Assembly: GCF_000003605.2 (NCBI RefSeq)
Contig: NW_003153752.1
Coordinates: 201,289 to 226,764, forward strand
Direction: 5' to 3'
Source: Saccoglossus kowalevskii
Lineage: Eukaryota > Hemichordata > Enteropneusta > Harrimaniidae
Length of the DNA stretch: 25,476 nt
Shown piece by piece: positions 1 to 13,100 of this stretch. Each line of letters begins with the position of its first letter. Position 1 is the first letter of the stretch. The notes under the pieces were generated by a model. That model did not search any database, was not told the origin of the DNA, and saw only the letters and a program-made list of their open reading frames with translations. A program made the position numbers and the translations under genes.

Positions 1-917
1 CATACGAATGCACAAGTTTTTTTTTTTTTTAAACTGTGGCATGTGATAATCAAAAATATGATTTTTTTTTTGTGGACCAAAACATCTATTTTTTTTAATA
101 TAGCATTATGTACCGGTACAACACAACAGAATTTGTTGACTGTTGCCTACTACCACATGAATAGTTATACCAGTATACTAAACTGAATATTACCAATCTG
201 ACTGTTGGATGTATGTATAGGATTCTATAGAATTAGTCTTACCATATCGACTAGACATATCCATATAAAAAGACTAAAAAGCAGTGTTGCTCATTTGGAT
301 CAAACAAAACTGGGTTGCCATGGAAACAGGGTCATACAAATGTATACGTGGTAGTTTTCAAAGCATGAAAGCCAACATTTATTCTTCTTTCTGATACAAT
401 GCAAAACATCTTTATATAATTAAAAATTTTGTAGCAATTCCCCAAATCTAATTTATCCTAGAATTATTTCAAATAGCGTATTTACAGAGTTTTTGTTAAA
501 ATTTAACAATAAACAACATGATAGATGTTCGAACCTAGTCTTCTATCAATCAACATCGTTTTTTCGCATGATGATGGACGGTTGATATGTTTACATTTTG
601 TGCGTACATACGCTATACAGGATGAATGTGGACTACATGTATATACAGCAAAAAAATCATGTTTAAAAAAAATCGTCTTCTATTTATGTAGATTCTTTCT
701 AATTATAGAGTTGAAACGCTAAAGTCACCGTGCAGCGTGCATTCAAATTTTGTTGCATCAAACTTGCGTCATGATAACAGGCACCCTATAAAGGCAGTCC
801 TTCATCGTCATAGTGATCGTGATGCGGCCTGGCAACTGTAGTGCTTTAATTTTGCATTGCATACAGATATACTGCTGATATGAAATGAGTATGGATAAGT
901 CTGTATTAAAGCAGTTC
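1..917. other. 3' UTR and downstream flank of the protease gene
   Basis: Past the stop at 918 this is AT-rich non-coding sequence with homopolymer T runs near 19-30 and 60-70. It holds two candidate polyadenylation signals. The short plus-strand ORF at 525-722 shows no recognisable protein features. Confidence 0.6.
845..850 (-). terminator. Candidate polyadenylation signal ATTAAA
   Basis: Minus-strand ATTAAA lies about 70 nt past the protease stop codon. A canonical AATAAA lies further on at 383-378. Either could end the full-length transcript. Confidence 0.35.
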
Positions 918-1105
918 TCAGATGTCTGTGTCTCTATTGCTCAGTTGGCTGTATCTAAACGTCTTGTCCGGATTAGACTTTTTGTACTTTTTGTAAAGTC
1001 CTACAAACACCAACAAAGATGCCAGCACCATGAGCACTAAGCCAAATATGATGGAACCAAATTTAATAGTTTGATCTTCAAACATCGTATTCAGTGAATC
1101 AAAAT
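918..1105 (-). CDS. Exon 14: transmembrane helix, cytoplasmic tail and stop
   Basis: Acceptor TTATTTCAG; entered in phase 1, which matches exon 13. It encodes a short juxtamembrane stretch, a 22-residue hydrophobic helix (774-795: FGSIIFGLVLMVLASLLVFVGL), and a basic YKKYKK stop-transfer. The tail ends YSQLSNRDTDI, followed by TGA at 920-918. YSQL fits the YxxPhi sorting signal and the final TDI fits a class I PDZ ligand; both are inferred from motifs only. Confidence 0.88.
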
Positions 1106-4100
1106 CTGAAATAAAAATAAAAGTAAAAATTATTGCATTTTGTTAATATGTGAAAATGAGATAAAAAAAAAGTGCGAGTTTAATTTGCATTACTGATAAA
1201 CATCAATTCTAGTGTGGGAAATTAACTAGTCTATTTCATCTCATTACACTTGTGAAAACGTAACCATAGTTCTTAAGATTGATAAATCATTGAACACTGG
1301 CAGATATGTTAACAAAACTTTTTTAAAATAGCGTACATGGTCTCTGCTGCTTGTTGTATATGTTTATGTTTGTTAAATTGTGGAATTAAACTCGCCACAG
1401 TTGATATCCTGGATTGGGTTTGATATGACATTATAGAATATAGACCATAGTTTCTCTATTATACAAGCATGCATAGATTGACTAGAGGTTTTTTTTATGG
1501 TCAAAATAAGTCATATTGTAATGCTCCGGTATAAGTATCGTGCTTTATGGTATATATACAGTTCTATTAGAGCAAATATGTCCTATAAAATACTCTTATT
1601 AACACAAAATTTAAATTACGCATACATTGTGACTTTTGCTTTGATCCATGGAACTCTGTGAGTTGAAGAGTTAACAAAAAATGTTGCTTGCTTGCAAATA
1701 GGCAATTTTTATATTTTAAAAATGTAATGGTTTTCAATATGCCAGCAATAATATTTATTGACAAATTTACAAATATGTAGTTTCCAGTACAAAACATTTA
1801 TTTTAAAAAACTGATACTATGAAAAGACTTTTTGGGTGTTTTGTATGGAATTTATTTTCACAGATTTTTGGCAATTTGAATGTAAAATGTGGGGGAAAAT
1901 GTATATGCGCTGGATTTTATTATCACTGAATCATTACATCAGCGAAAATAGCGAAAATTAATTTCAAGCAAAAATAAGTATTTTACAGTATGTATTCATC
2001 TCGTATGTTCATTTATGGTTTTATAATTATTTATGATATGTTAAAACTTTAACTTAAAATTTGTATAATGATAATTTATTCAATTTGTGTTGAAAATGAT
2101 TCTAGTTGTATTATCGGGGGTAATATCTTTTTTTTTTTATTTTTCATGATAGCTTGATATAGATCATACTTTCATTTTAAATTCTGACTGATGATTTGAG
2201 TTTTACATATTATGATTGTACTCACTTAAAAAGCACGGCAAATTGTTGCAGCTTTCCCTGGTTGTTGGTTTGTCCACATTGGCGCATACTATCTCGTCCA
2301 ACTCCTTTTGGTATGTGCTGTTGTACCAGGCACAAGTCACTGTGCGTGTTTTGTTTCCTCCACTGCACTCAGCACTGCAGTTGCTGTAATCGCCAACTAT
2401 CCAACTGAAACCAAGACAAGATTTTATTTATTTATTTATTTTCATCATTCTACTTATTGGCTGTGGCATGTACTTGTCACAAAATCCTAGCTTATCAATA
2501 ACGAAAGTACAGAAATCTGAAATCCCAATCATATGTATACGTACATTGTATATGTATGTATACTAATAACCTTTTTACCACAAAATCGCCCAAATTTGTC
2601 TGCACTTTTTTCTTACATTCTTCAATATTTCTGGAAATAAACTCCAATTTCAAAACCAACAGACACATTTTGAGTCAATTTTTAGTTTTTACTTAAAGAA
2701 ATTGGTTATTCAGGCTCAATCTTCTGAAGGAAAGTGCAGACTATAAACAGAACTATTGTATTTTGTGAATTTGTGATAGAAAGAGGGAATTGGTGGTGAA
2801 AAGCTTAATGTTCTTATGCAAGTGTTGGGTAAGGTTCTTGTACAATGACTGTTCAACACAAAAACCAACTGACATCAGAACCATTTACTTGTATTGGTAA
2901 AATTATACAAACATTGAAATTAACAGTTTATAATTAATTACAGTTAAACCATACACTGAAATACATCGCTTGCTATCTGCTATACTAAGCTCTAACTGAC
3001 GTTGTTTATTCATACTTAAGAATAAAAATAACCGATTATGCCCATGAATCAAATCAAATTGATTGTAGGCTTACAATATTGAGCTTGACAACAGTTTCCA
3101 ACAACAAGAGAGTTACTGACCCGATCTGGTAAGCTGGATAGGTTGCTGTTGTGATTGGTTGTTCAGTCGGAATTAATTGTTCTTCTGGTGGATATCCGGT
3201 TTTGTCTCCAGTCTCCGGGTTATATTGGTCTTGTGGATACCCGGTATTGTCTCCAGTCTCCGGGTTATATTGGTCTTGTGGATATCCAAAATTTTCTGGG
3301 TTATTTTGGTCTTGTGGATATCCAGTATTCTCTCCAGTCTCCGGGTTATATTGGTCTTGTGGATATCCGGTATTGTCTCCAGTCTCCGGATTATATTGGT
3401 CTTGTGGATATCCAAAATTTTCTGGGTTATTTTGGTCTTGTGGATATCCGGTATTGTCTCCAGTCTCCGGGTTATATTGGTATTGTGGATATCCAGCATT
3501 TTCTTGGCTATTTTGGTCTTGAGGATAACCGGCACCTGGGTTATAATCTGTTGGTTGTTGATATCCGTTGTTGGTTGATGTTTCTGGAGGATACTGCCCA
3601 GGGTTGTATTCATCATCTTCATCCCATTCAGAGAATAGACTGCTGTCTTCATTCATCCACCACTCTTCTTCATCTTCATCCTGTAATCCAGTTTCTCCTT
3701 CTGATAACACCGGTTTATACTCGCATATACCCTTCTTGCACCACTGTGGATACACAAAGGTAATGAAAGTTGTTACATGTCAATTCAATTCAATTCAATT
3801 CTGACTATGATTCATTCTCCTCAGACCAAATTGTGAGAACTGGTAGAGAATTTATTAAAGCGGATTCAGGCTTAATTATGTCATCTTCTTTCAGACATTT
3901 AGTACAGATAATGCGAACACTAATTAATATATTTCTCTCAGAAACATCTAGGATTGCATTGTACTAGTAAAACACTTAAAAGTGGGTGAATTGCATTTGC
4001 TCGACATAGCCAATAGACCTGCTACTATAGTTAATAAAATAATGGTTATTAATTATTAAACGATTAATAATACTTAATTATTCACCTTCTCACTGCCACA

Positions 4101-7100
4101 TGAGGTGCCATCTAAAGGAGGTTGAGGGTTAGTTAAGCAGAACGAACTCTTGGACGCTTGAAAGCACCTTAGTTTCAAACATTTTTCCTGTTAAATGAAA
4201 AAAAAAGTGTTCAAACAAATAGGTGACATTGTTTTTTCACCATTATTCTTATTCTGTTGTCTTGTACTGGCATTGTCATCTTTCACAATTACTGTAAAAT
4301 ACTTTATTTTAGCTGGAATTTATTTTCGCTTAAAAGACTTTGGGTGTTTTGTGTGGAATTTATTTTCACTGATGTTTGATGACTTGAATGTAAAGTCTTG
4401 GAAAAAGATACCGGTATATTCGCTGGATTTTATTTTCACTGAATCATTCCTTCAGTGAAAATAGCGAAAATAAAGTATTTTACAGTATTACAGACTGTGG
4501 TTAAGAGGTTAAATACTTTTGTATTTTTGTATCCCAACTTGGCAGAAAGTTTAAACTTGACCTTGAAAGTGAAAAGTTAGATGTACAATAGACCATTTTT
4601 AGTTGACTGTGAGATCTCGCGTTATGCATGAAATCAAATGTCAAAACAGGAAAAACAAAGGTCAGAGTGGCGTCAAAACATGAAAGTATTTGGGGTCTCT
4701 TTCCACACTCAATAATGTGCTATACACATTTGGTGATAGTCAGTTTTGAAGAAGTAAAGATATCTAAACACAATATTCCCCCATCAAAGATTGATATTTT
4801 GACATTGAACTATAAAAAAAAAATTCAAGTTCAAAATGGAATAAAATTTTTTGGCAGACGTTCAGTTGGCGCTTTTCATGCAATACATGAAATCTTGCAG
4901 AACAGAAATTCACCTATTAATATATTGTATCTCAGGTAAATGTGTAAATATGATCTTTGTCCAATTTAATTATTCAATAAAATAACCATTCATTAAACTT
5001 TTCTACAACAAACCTAAATAACATCTACCAGTAATATTATACCAGTTTTACACCACTAATACATGGAAGCATTCCCTGGTCTTCAATTTTACTGTGTTGA
5101 TATTTCAAGCATGTTCACTGGATTTAAAATTCACTGAATTTTCCATAGTGGTTTTTTATTGTAAATTTTAATGTTCCTGGGAATTTTATTTTCAGTCGAT
5201 TTCATTTATCAGCTGGAATAGCAGAATTAAAACCAAAATAAAAATTTATGTGTCTACATTATATATAATATTTATCTGTCAATCATATATCGGCAAATAT
5301 TCCATATGCAGTATCTGTTACTGCCCTAGCATGCCAATCTCTTCAAATCGTCTGTTCCTATTAAATTACGCAATGTTTCAGAATACTGTAAAATACTTTA
5401 TTTTAGCTGGAAATGACGTTTTGGGTGTTTTGTTTATAACTTATTTATAACTAATTTTTGACACGTTGAATGTAAAATATAGGAAAAAGGGTATATTCAA
5501 TGGATTTTATTTTCAATGAATCAGCCCTACAGCGAAAATAGTGAAAACAATATTCAAGCGATAATTAAGTAGTATACCACAAACAAAATTATCTGTATTC
5601 AGATATGTGGCCGATGTATCAATATTGTCTGTCTCCATGGAAACACGGTATCAGTCTCCTCAATTCATGTACTGGTGATTTAGTGCACTGACAAACTATA
5701 GCGAATGTTTTTGAAATTTAACAGCTGACATCAGACTTGTAATTACCTCGCCACTGATTTGTACATCAGTACACCCGAGAGCATCGTTTCCGTATATCAT
5801 TTGACACTGCTGGTCTGTGCCATAGATTAAACCCGGTGCTGGTTCATTCTTATAATCAATTTTCAGTATGTTACCAGATGATGGTAGTTGGTTCAGACAT
5901 CCAGAATCGTTAGAACTGCAATAAAAACATCTCAGTTAGTTAAAGCAGCAACAATTTGTACAGAGGTTGGTAGATCACTTCAGGCCAGAATTTTTTTATT
6001 CCTCAATTCTTTCTTGGGTTTTTATCAGGCAAAATTTTTTGAGGAGGGCGGGAACAAAATAAAATTAATTCTTTTTTGTGTTAGATTCTCAAAGAATTGT
6101 AAGTGAGATCATTGATTGAAGAGAAGAAATAAAATGTTATTCCATGTATAACCTTGTTTCTCATCTGCCCAAGACTTTGGTACTTTGATCATGTTACTCC
6201 TACGAAAATGCAACTTGGATTTGATATGCGTTGGGCGATAAAAAAATGAAGATAAAAATAAAAAAATTTTAGCATTTTTTTGCGCTTACAAGTCGGCGGG
6301 CGCGAGAAATTATGCTGAAATAAAATTTTATTTTTATTTCATTTTTGGCTCCTGTTCATTCGGCTGGTTCGCGAAACAAGGGATAATAAAAGTCTGGCCT
6401 CAATTGGCTATTGACTGGAGAGCAAGACTGAGACAAGAAATTGGTTGATGTCATGTACTTGAACAAATACAACATTATAAAGCTGAATATTTTTTTTTAT
6501 AAAAGTATGTAGCCAATGGGAAATATGTTCACTCAAAACTAACAATGAAATCATGCAAAAATTCATAAAAATGTGCAAAAAGGTTAACATAAGAACATTT
6601 GTTTTTTAACAATGTCATCTCACCAACATCAAGTCTGAGATAAAATTCGGCCAGGCAGATGTTGTGTTAAATATTAATCCAAGTGAATTCCCATCATGCT
6701 CTACAACATGGTGATGTATATGGGTTTAAATTTCAGGCATATTCAGTGGGTTTTAAATTCACGGTTTTATCATTTAGATAATGTGTTCTATGCTAAATTT
6801 TACATATTCACTGGGTTTTAATTCAGCGCATTTTCCAGTCAGCGAAATAAGCAAAATTAAAACCCAGTGAATAATTAACCCATTTAATGTATATATAGGT
6901 TTCACACAACAATAAGAAAATGCATTCCTATGTAAGGTGACATCAGCATTTTGCCATTGCTGCTACAATTTTTTAAATTCTGACACAAGATTAATTAATT
7001 AGTCCTCTAATAAAAGTTGGATCCCGATTCTGACAATAGTTGTGTTCACTCTACTCGAAATACGGGCTAAAATTTAAGCTGATTTGGCTTATCTCCACAT

Positions 7101-10100
7101 ATTTGCATTTCAGTTAGACCCAACTGCGCCTACGCATTGGGAGGGCCAGTCCTTACCATGGGCAAGGGGCGCCATCAGTTGGTGAACTTTGTTAAGCCAC
7201 TGTTTACAAACATCTTTCTAATTTAGCTTGCATATCCAGGTAAGCATATTTTCTGTTCCTCGGCGAGGAGTCCATAATTTCGTGTATAATATTCACACAC
7301 ATTTTGTTAACTCATGCTAAGGGTCTGGGATGTGTCTTAAAATCAGATCAGATTTCATCCTTACTTAGCATTCCTTAGCCCGTCCTAAGCGTTCATGCGC
7401 ATTTTCTTAGCACGAGCTAAGAAGCTGTGGGTGAACGCAACAATATTTATTAGATTCTCATTCTATACCCTTCATTACATAATTATTTCAGCAATTTACT
7501 AACAATATCAGCAGAAAAAAGAACTTACTCTAAGAATTGTTTAATAGCTGCATCACTACACCATGACCATTTCTCTGAGTTGACCCCACCTACTGGATAA
7601 CCCGTCATGATGTTGACTCTGTCAGCACAGGTGTTTTGATCCCCATCATGGCGCATACCAAGGCTGAAATTAAAATGTTGTAAGTCATTGCATGGTGTTT
7701 GAAACATCTGTACTCTTAAAGTGGCGGAGTTGTCACCTGCGCATGCATCAAACGGCCATAGTGTGTCAATGTTTACAAACAAGAGTTTACCCATGAACCT
7801 TTGCATTTTTAGCGTGGGTTATTATCATTGCTTGGGACTCAATTCCCACATGTGCGCAGGTGACGACCCTCTCGCTTTAATATTTTGTTTGTTTTAAATA
7901 GCATGCCATATACATATAACGGTCACTATTGGTAAAAAGTGTGAGATTAGGGCTAGATAGTGACACTTTCTCAAGAATATATTATCAGTATCAATGAAAA
8001 TTGTTTTGGTGTGCAGTGGTGAGAATTTTTCCTGCAAACTTAATTTCATTTAGTGATCATATATTCCCAGAATTTTATGGATGACTGACAATTTTGACAT
8101 CTTCGTTGGAAAGAATCCAATCCTAGCCTCCTCGTACAGACAGACTGATTCAGAGTTCACAATTTTAGTGCTTCCACACTATTGAAATAACATGCAAGAT
8201 ATGTCAAATATCTGGTTATAATTTTTTTAATGATTTGGCATTTATTAATTTTGAAATATTACAATAATGTGAAATACACACAGAATTACACATTAACTGT
8301 TATACTGTGGAATACTTTATTTTCGCTGGAATTAATTTTCGCTGAAAAGGCTTTTTGGGCATTTTGTATGGAATTTATTTTCACTGATTTTTGATGAGTT
8401 TAATGTGAAATATAGGAAAAAAAGTATATTCGCTGGATTTTATTTTCACGGAATCATCCTTTCAGCGAAAATAAATTCCAAGCGAAAATAAAGTATTCTA
8501 CAGTACATTCAGTTGAGAGAACCACTTACTTGTGTCCGATTTCATGTGCTAAAGTAAGCACTAATTCCATTGGTCCACTGTCTTCACTGATAGAATACAT
8601 TGCACCAGGGTTACATGCTCCGTATTTATAAGCCAAACCAGTGGCCATGTAGTCACCCATGTAAGAAAGGTCCACCCTGTGAGTATGACAAAAACTTGTT
8701 GACAATATCATGCTTGTACAGCATACCAGTTTATAACTTTTTTCCTGATTGCTTTACATACAGGTCCTAACTCTCTCTTACTCTTAAAATATAAATATTT
8801 ATAATTCAAAATTATATATTCTCACAATTTAAAATCGATTGTTCTCATTTTGTCTTAAAAGTATGAAATTTGAGAAACTATGCAAAGTGCTAGTTGAAAT
8901 ATTGCCTCTTTTTTGTTTTTAAATTTTATTGTCGTCATGCTGTTTTATCATCTGCTGTACACAGTAAAACCAAAACAAAAATATTATATAAAAACAAATG
9001 TGTTGAATGATAAATAAATCATCGCTGAGGGCGTTCTCTTAAATATTAATATCAGTGTGGTGACCTCATTTCGAGATTCGTATTACCTGGTTATGAGTGC
9101 TGCTATGTCAAAATGCAGTGGACTAGATTCGTCTGAAATGTACTTTGGTATCATATAGTTGCGGAATCTGTTCAGCGAAGTATCTGCGTCAGCAACAACC
9201 TCTGGCTCTTGCTATTTAAAATATAGTAATGGAAGGTTATTAGCAAGATGGAATACAAATGCATGCTGGCGTCTGATTGACTTGATGGACCTCTCATCCG
9301 TTCGACTGTTACTTAAATTTTGGTATAACATTATTTTTCTTGGTATGTGTGGAATTCTGATCAGACTACTGGATGGTGAACAACGTTCAATAACGAGTTC
9401 GATAAAATATAAATAGTGAAAACTTGTTCCTACATGTTCATGCTTTCATCTTACAAATAGTTTTATCCCACGTTCGAATTGGAAACTAACAATTTGTAAT
9501 TATATAACTTATATAAAGCTTAATTCGTGATATTATTATTATTGAACAAACAATGCATTTGTCATCATCTCGTACATGACACGTTGCGACAACCATCGAT
9601 CTTTACATCCCGGATGTACATACCCCAGCTATTATTTCTAGTTTTGTTAAGTACAGAGTTATATCCACGCCTAAGGAATCATCGTCGTAAAGTGCAGCCA
9701 CCTGAAATATAAAATGTGAATGTAAAATCAAAGTTTTATACCGGCATTTTACCTATTTTCATATTATATCTTGTAAAATGTGTTCGTGTATATTGCAAAA
9801 AATAAAAAGCGATTGTGTCTCAAGACAGTGTGCACTGTTTCTCTTTAAAAAGCGGTAATACTACACTATACAAAATGTTAATTTCATTTCTTTAAGTGCA
9901 TCAATAATAAAGATAGAATGAAATGCGCAATCGACATACTCTGCAATGTACGTACTTACCCCATTCAACATAGAAAGTATATACTGAGCTGTGTCGTCAC
10001 CATGGTAACTATACATAGTGGAGTCCGCTACAACTTGTAACTCGACGTAATGGGGTCCGTAACTACTTCTCTTTGTTCTCAGATTTGGGAAGGCTGTATT

Positions 10101-13100
10101 ATTAAAATTAAAATAAGTGTGTTTGTTTTCCCTTTCTAAGTGATTTTTATTGTTAACATGTAGTTTGCCTTGGACTAAACACAAATACTTATCAATTTCT
10201 ACTTGTTTATGGTACGTCAGAAACAAAATAAATACTTCTATTATATCTGTCTAACTGAAAATATGAGTACAAGGTGGTGGTGAACTAACCTAACATAGTT
10301 TTCAATGCAGGATTTCTGTAAATATTCAATATTCTAAAATAAAATCGTATTTAACTTAGTATTTTACGATTCTATCTGTTTTCATCACCTAAACTTTAGG
10401 GCACTTGACCAAAGCTTGAGTACCCGCCCTTTGAAATGTGGCTTAAATTTTACCCCTAAGCGCGTTTTTTTTTATTGTAAAACTACTCTCTTCACGTGCA
10501 AGTTTCAAAAAATATAAACTAAGGTCGCGTGAACATATAAACTAATTAATAAACGTGGGCAGCCGTTTCATTTTTTCAACTGCATGCCCGAGGCCCTATA
10601 CATTCCCCCTATCCTTGGTGAAATACATATGGTACGATTCATCCGTACGTCACTGTGTCCAATCATATTAATATATAATGCAGTGTTGAAGAAGAAGAAG
10701 ATGGTGGGTGTTCAAAAAAGGACACCGTGCGTCTGTGTAAATCATGGTGGAGATAGGTCGTTCACAGCACCAACCGTGATTGCGTATGTATTCGTTCGTC
10801 ATCTCAAAAGAATGTATTTCTTTCATTACCGAACGGCTACAGCCCGAGATGGCCTTCTTTAAATTCAACCACATCTCGTCGCCGAAGGGCACAACTTATT
10901 TGTTTTGTTTTTCATCATTGAATGTAGTGTAGTTATATTGAAATTTGTTTGTGTAAAGTAAACTCTCGTGTATATTTAAGAATTATATATATTTATTATC
11001 TACTAGTATTTGACGTTGTTACTAGCACCGGTGAGACTTCAGAGTCACCCGATTTTGCACTTCATTCACTTACCCTGTGAGGGCGCAGTGCTTCGCCTAT
11101 GTATTATATGGGCGTTGTCGCTTTCAGTGTTTGGGATATAGTCGTAATGATCTGATTTCACTGGCTGGATGTACACCGTGTAGTTTCCGTACATTATCAA
11201 ACCAATCTAAAAATGAAAGAACAGAAAATAAACTGTGAGGAACAATTTAAACCTAGGAACTCACGGAAATTGTGATGAACTTGAAGATTAAACCAAAGAT
11301 CGATGGTGTTCTGCTATCTCGTCATATCAGACGCAGAGCATATGACAACCGGAAATGGTAAAATCATATCACATGACTTATGAATCATAAATCTCGCATT
11401 CAAAAAGTAGTCATGAAGGAGTATCTTACTTTATACAGTGTCGAAATTCGTTTTTTGATAAATAAATTGAAACCGATATGAAATCCGGAATATATCTACA
11501 TGTATAGATAAACTTATATTCAACGCGAGTACACAGTTATTCTTTGCCACAAAAAGTCGATTACTCATACACGTACCTAGTCTACTACGAGTTGGTGCCC
11601 AGTCGCCCCCCATACATGCACACTGCGTTTTAACTGTCAATGAAATCATGAAGATGCACATTTGCATGTCGTATTTCTCATTTTTTTTCTATTTTATGTG
11701 GCATAGTCAACGTTGGTTTTCAATGCCAGTGGAAATTTAGCCCTTGTCTGGTCCGACGTAAAATTTGACTGTCTCATTAGCACTTACCAATCGATCGTCA
11801 AACACTCCAACATATGCCTTGGAGTCTTCGTGGTTTTGTGAATGTCCATAATAACACGGGTTGCTAGGTAACGTCTCAAGCCAAGTAGAACCATTGCCGG
11901 CGGAGTAATGGATATGGAAACCAGGGCTGAGTAGTTTAGTGTTTGGCCGAGTGTCTAAGAGGAAATCTTCCCCAAATGCGTTGATTTTATGGTGCATGGT
12001 TGTCGTGGTTTGTCTTGCATTTCTCTTCTTTCGTTCGGGTTTAACAATCTCATATTCTGGAACTGAATTGTGTGAGAAATTATTTACTATGTACTACTTG
12101 GCTATCAACTGCTGTCATCTCTCATAAAATAAAACTCACATAATAGCTTTCCCAAAATGTTTTAGATCTATGGTCGACAAGAAGCTCATTTGGTCCAAAA
12201 TTATCACCAACAAAAAGCTAAAAAAATACTTTAAAATAGACAAAATGCCGCACCACAATGTCCCTGGGAGACATTATGGCGCCCAAAGAAATTGATCAAA
12301 ATACATAAAGCGTCACAGCCGTACAGCACGCATGCTAAATTTATGTAAACAAATAATGTATATCACACGTGTTGTCGTGATGCGTCGAATAGACCTCCCC
12401 CCCCTCCAACGAGTCGTGACGATCGCAGTGCATTACAAAGTAATATGATTAAGAATATTCACGTTTGTTTCCAAACGGGTAGCAATGTCAAATATTGATT
12501 TATTAATAATCCCAATAATAATTTTAGTATTTTATCATAAAAAAAATCTATAGTGCATTTCTGTATTTAAGTTCACAAATTTGCTTCCAAATTGACATCG
12601 TTATGAAATATTTATGTTAATCATCTGCATAGATTGTCCAGAAGGTCAGTCGTGACCAATATATATTTGTAACACCTTGCACAGGATGCCGTCCATCCAA
12701 ATATTGTAATGCCTGCCATATTTGGCATACACATCGTGACGTGAAAAATATCACGTACAATTTGATCAATACGCAACAAACTACCAATCATGAACAGCAC
12801 AATGGTTGTTGGATTAGTACTCGTAATCGGTAGATCGAAGTGCAAATTCTACTTGGGAAGCCCAAAAACATTTGCCGAGATTCATTCACTATTGGGTGCG
12901 ATTTGGGGTTGCATTGTTTTAAGGTCCGCTTGTGTTCGACATGGCCTAGTCACACAGCCCAAATACGGATTATGGTTCCTGTCGCAAAATTCACTATACT
13001 TACCGCCGGCATTTGAATTTGCACATAAAAAAGCCTGGAGAGATAATGTTGCCAGATTGACTATCGAAACCTAAGACCTAACCTGCTAATCAGAGAGCAA

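Larger units (their letters stand above)
4188..5746 (-). other. Intron 10, rich in MITEs
   Basis: Holds MITE family 1 copies B and C and a divergent foldback of family 2. Plus ORFs at 4195-4458 and 5250-5450 run into the MITEs; that at 4628-4939 has no recognisable domain. Confidence 0.65.

Noticed and set aside
3151-3763. Long ORFs of 123-202 aa on the plus strand and a second 159-aa ORF on the minus strand
   Set aside because: They are shadows of the tandem repeat. Units of 36 and 45 bp keep every frame open, and only the minus frame that starts WCKKGIC joins in phase with flanking protease exons.
3781-3801. CAATT repeat as a regulatory array
   Set aside because: A simple microsatellite next to the splice acceptor; nothing suggests more.
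4195-4458. 87-aa plus-strand ORF
   Set aside because: Most of it lies in MITE copy B, so it reflects the element and not a gene.
10584-10892. Overlapping ORFs on both strands in intron 4, as a nested gene or a protease exon
   Set aside because: No recognisable domain, and exons 4 and 5 already join in phase.
12621-12845. Minus ORF with hydrophobic start as the signal-peptide exon
   Set aside because: No donor in the needed phase, and it lies between exons 2 and 3, which already join. The exon at 17130-17240 fits phase and signal-peptide form.
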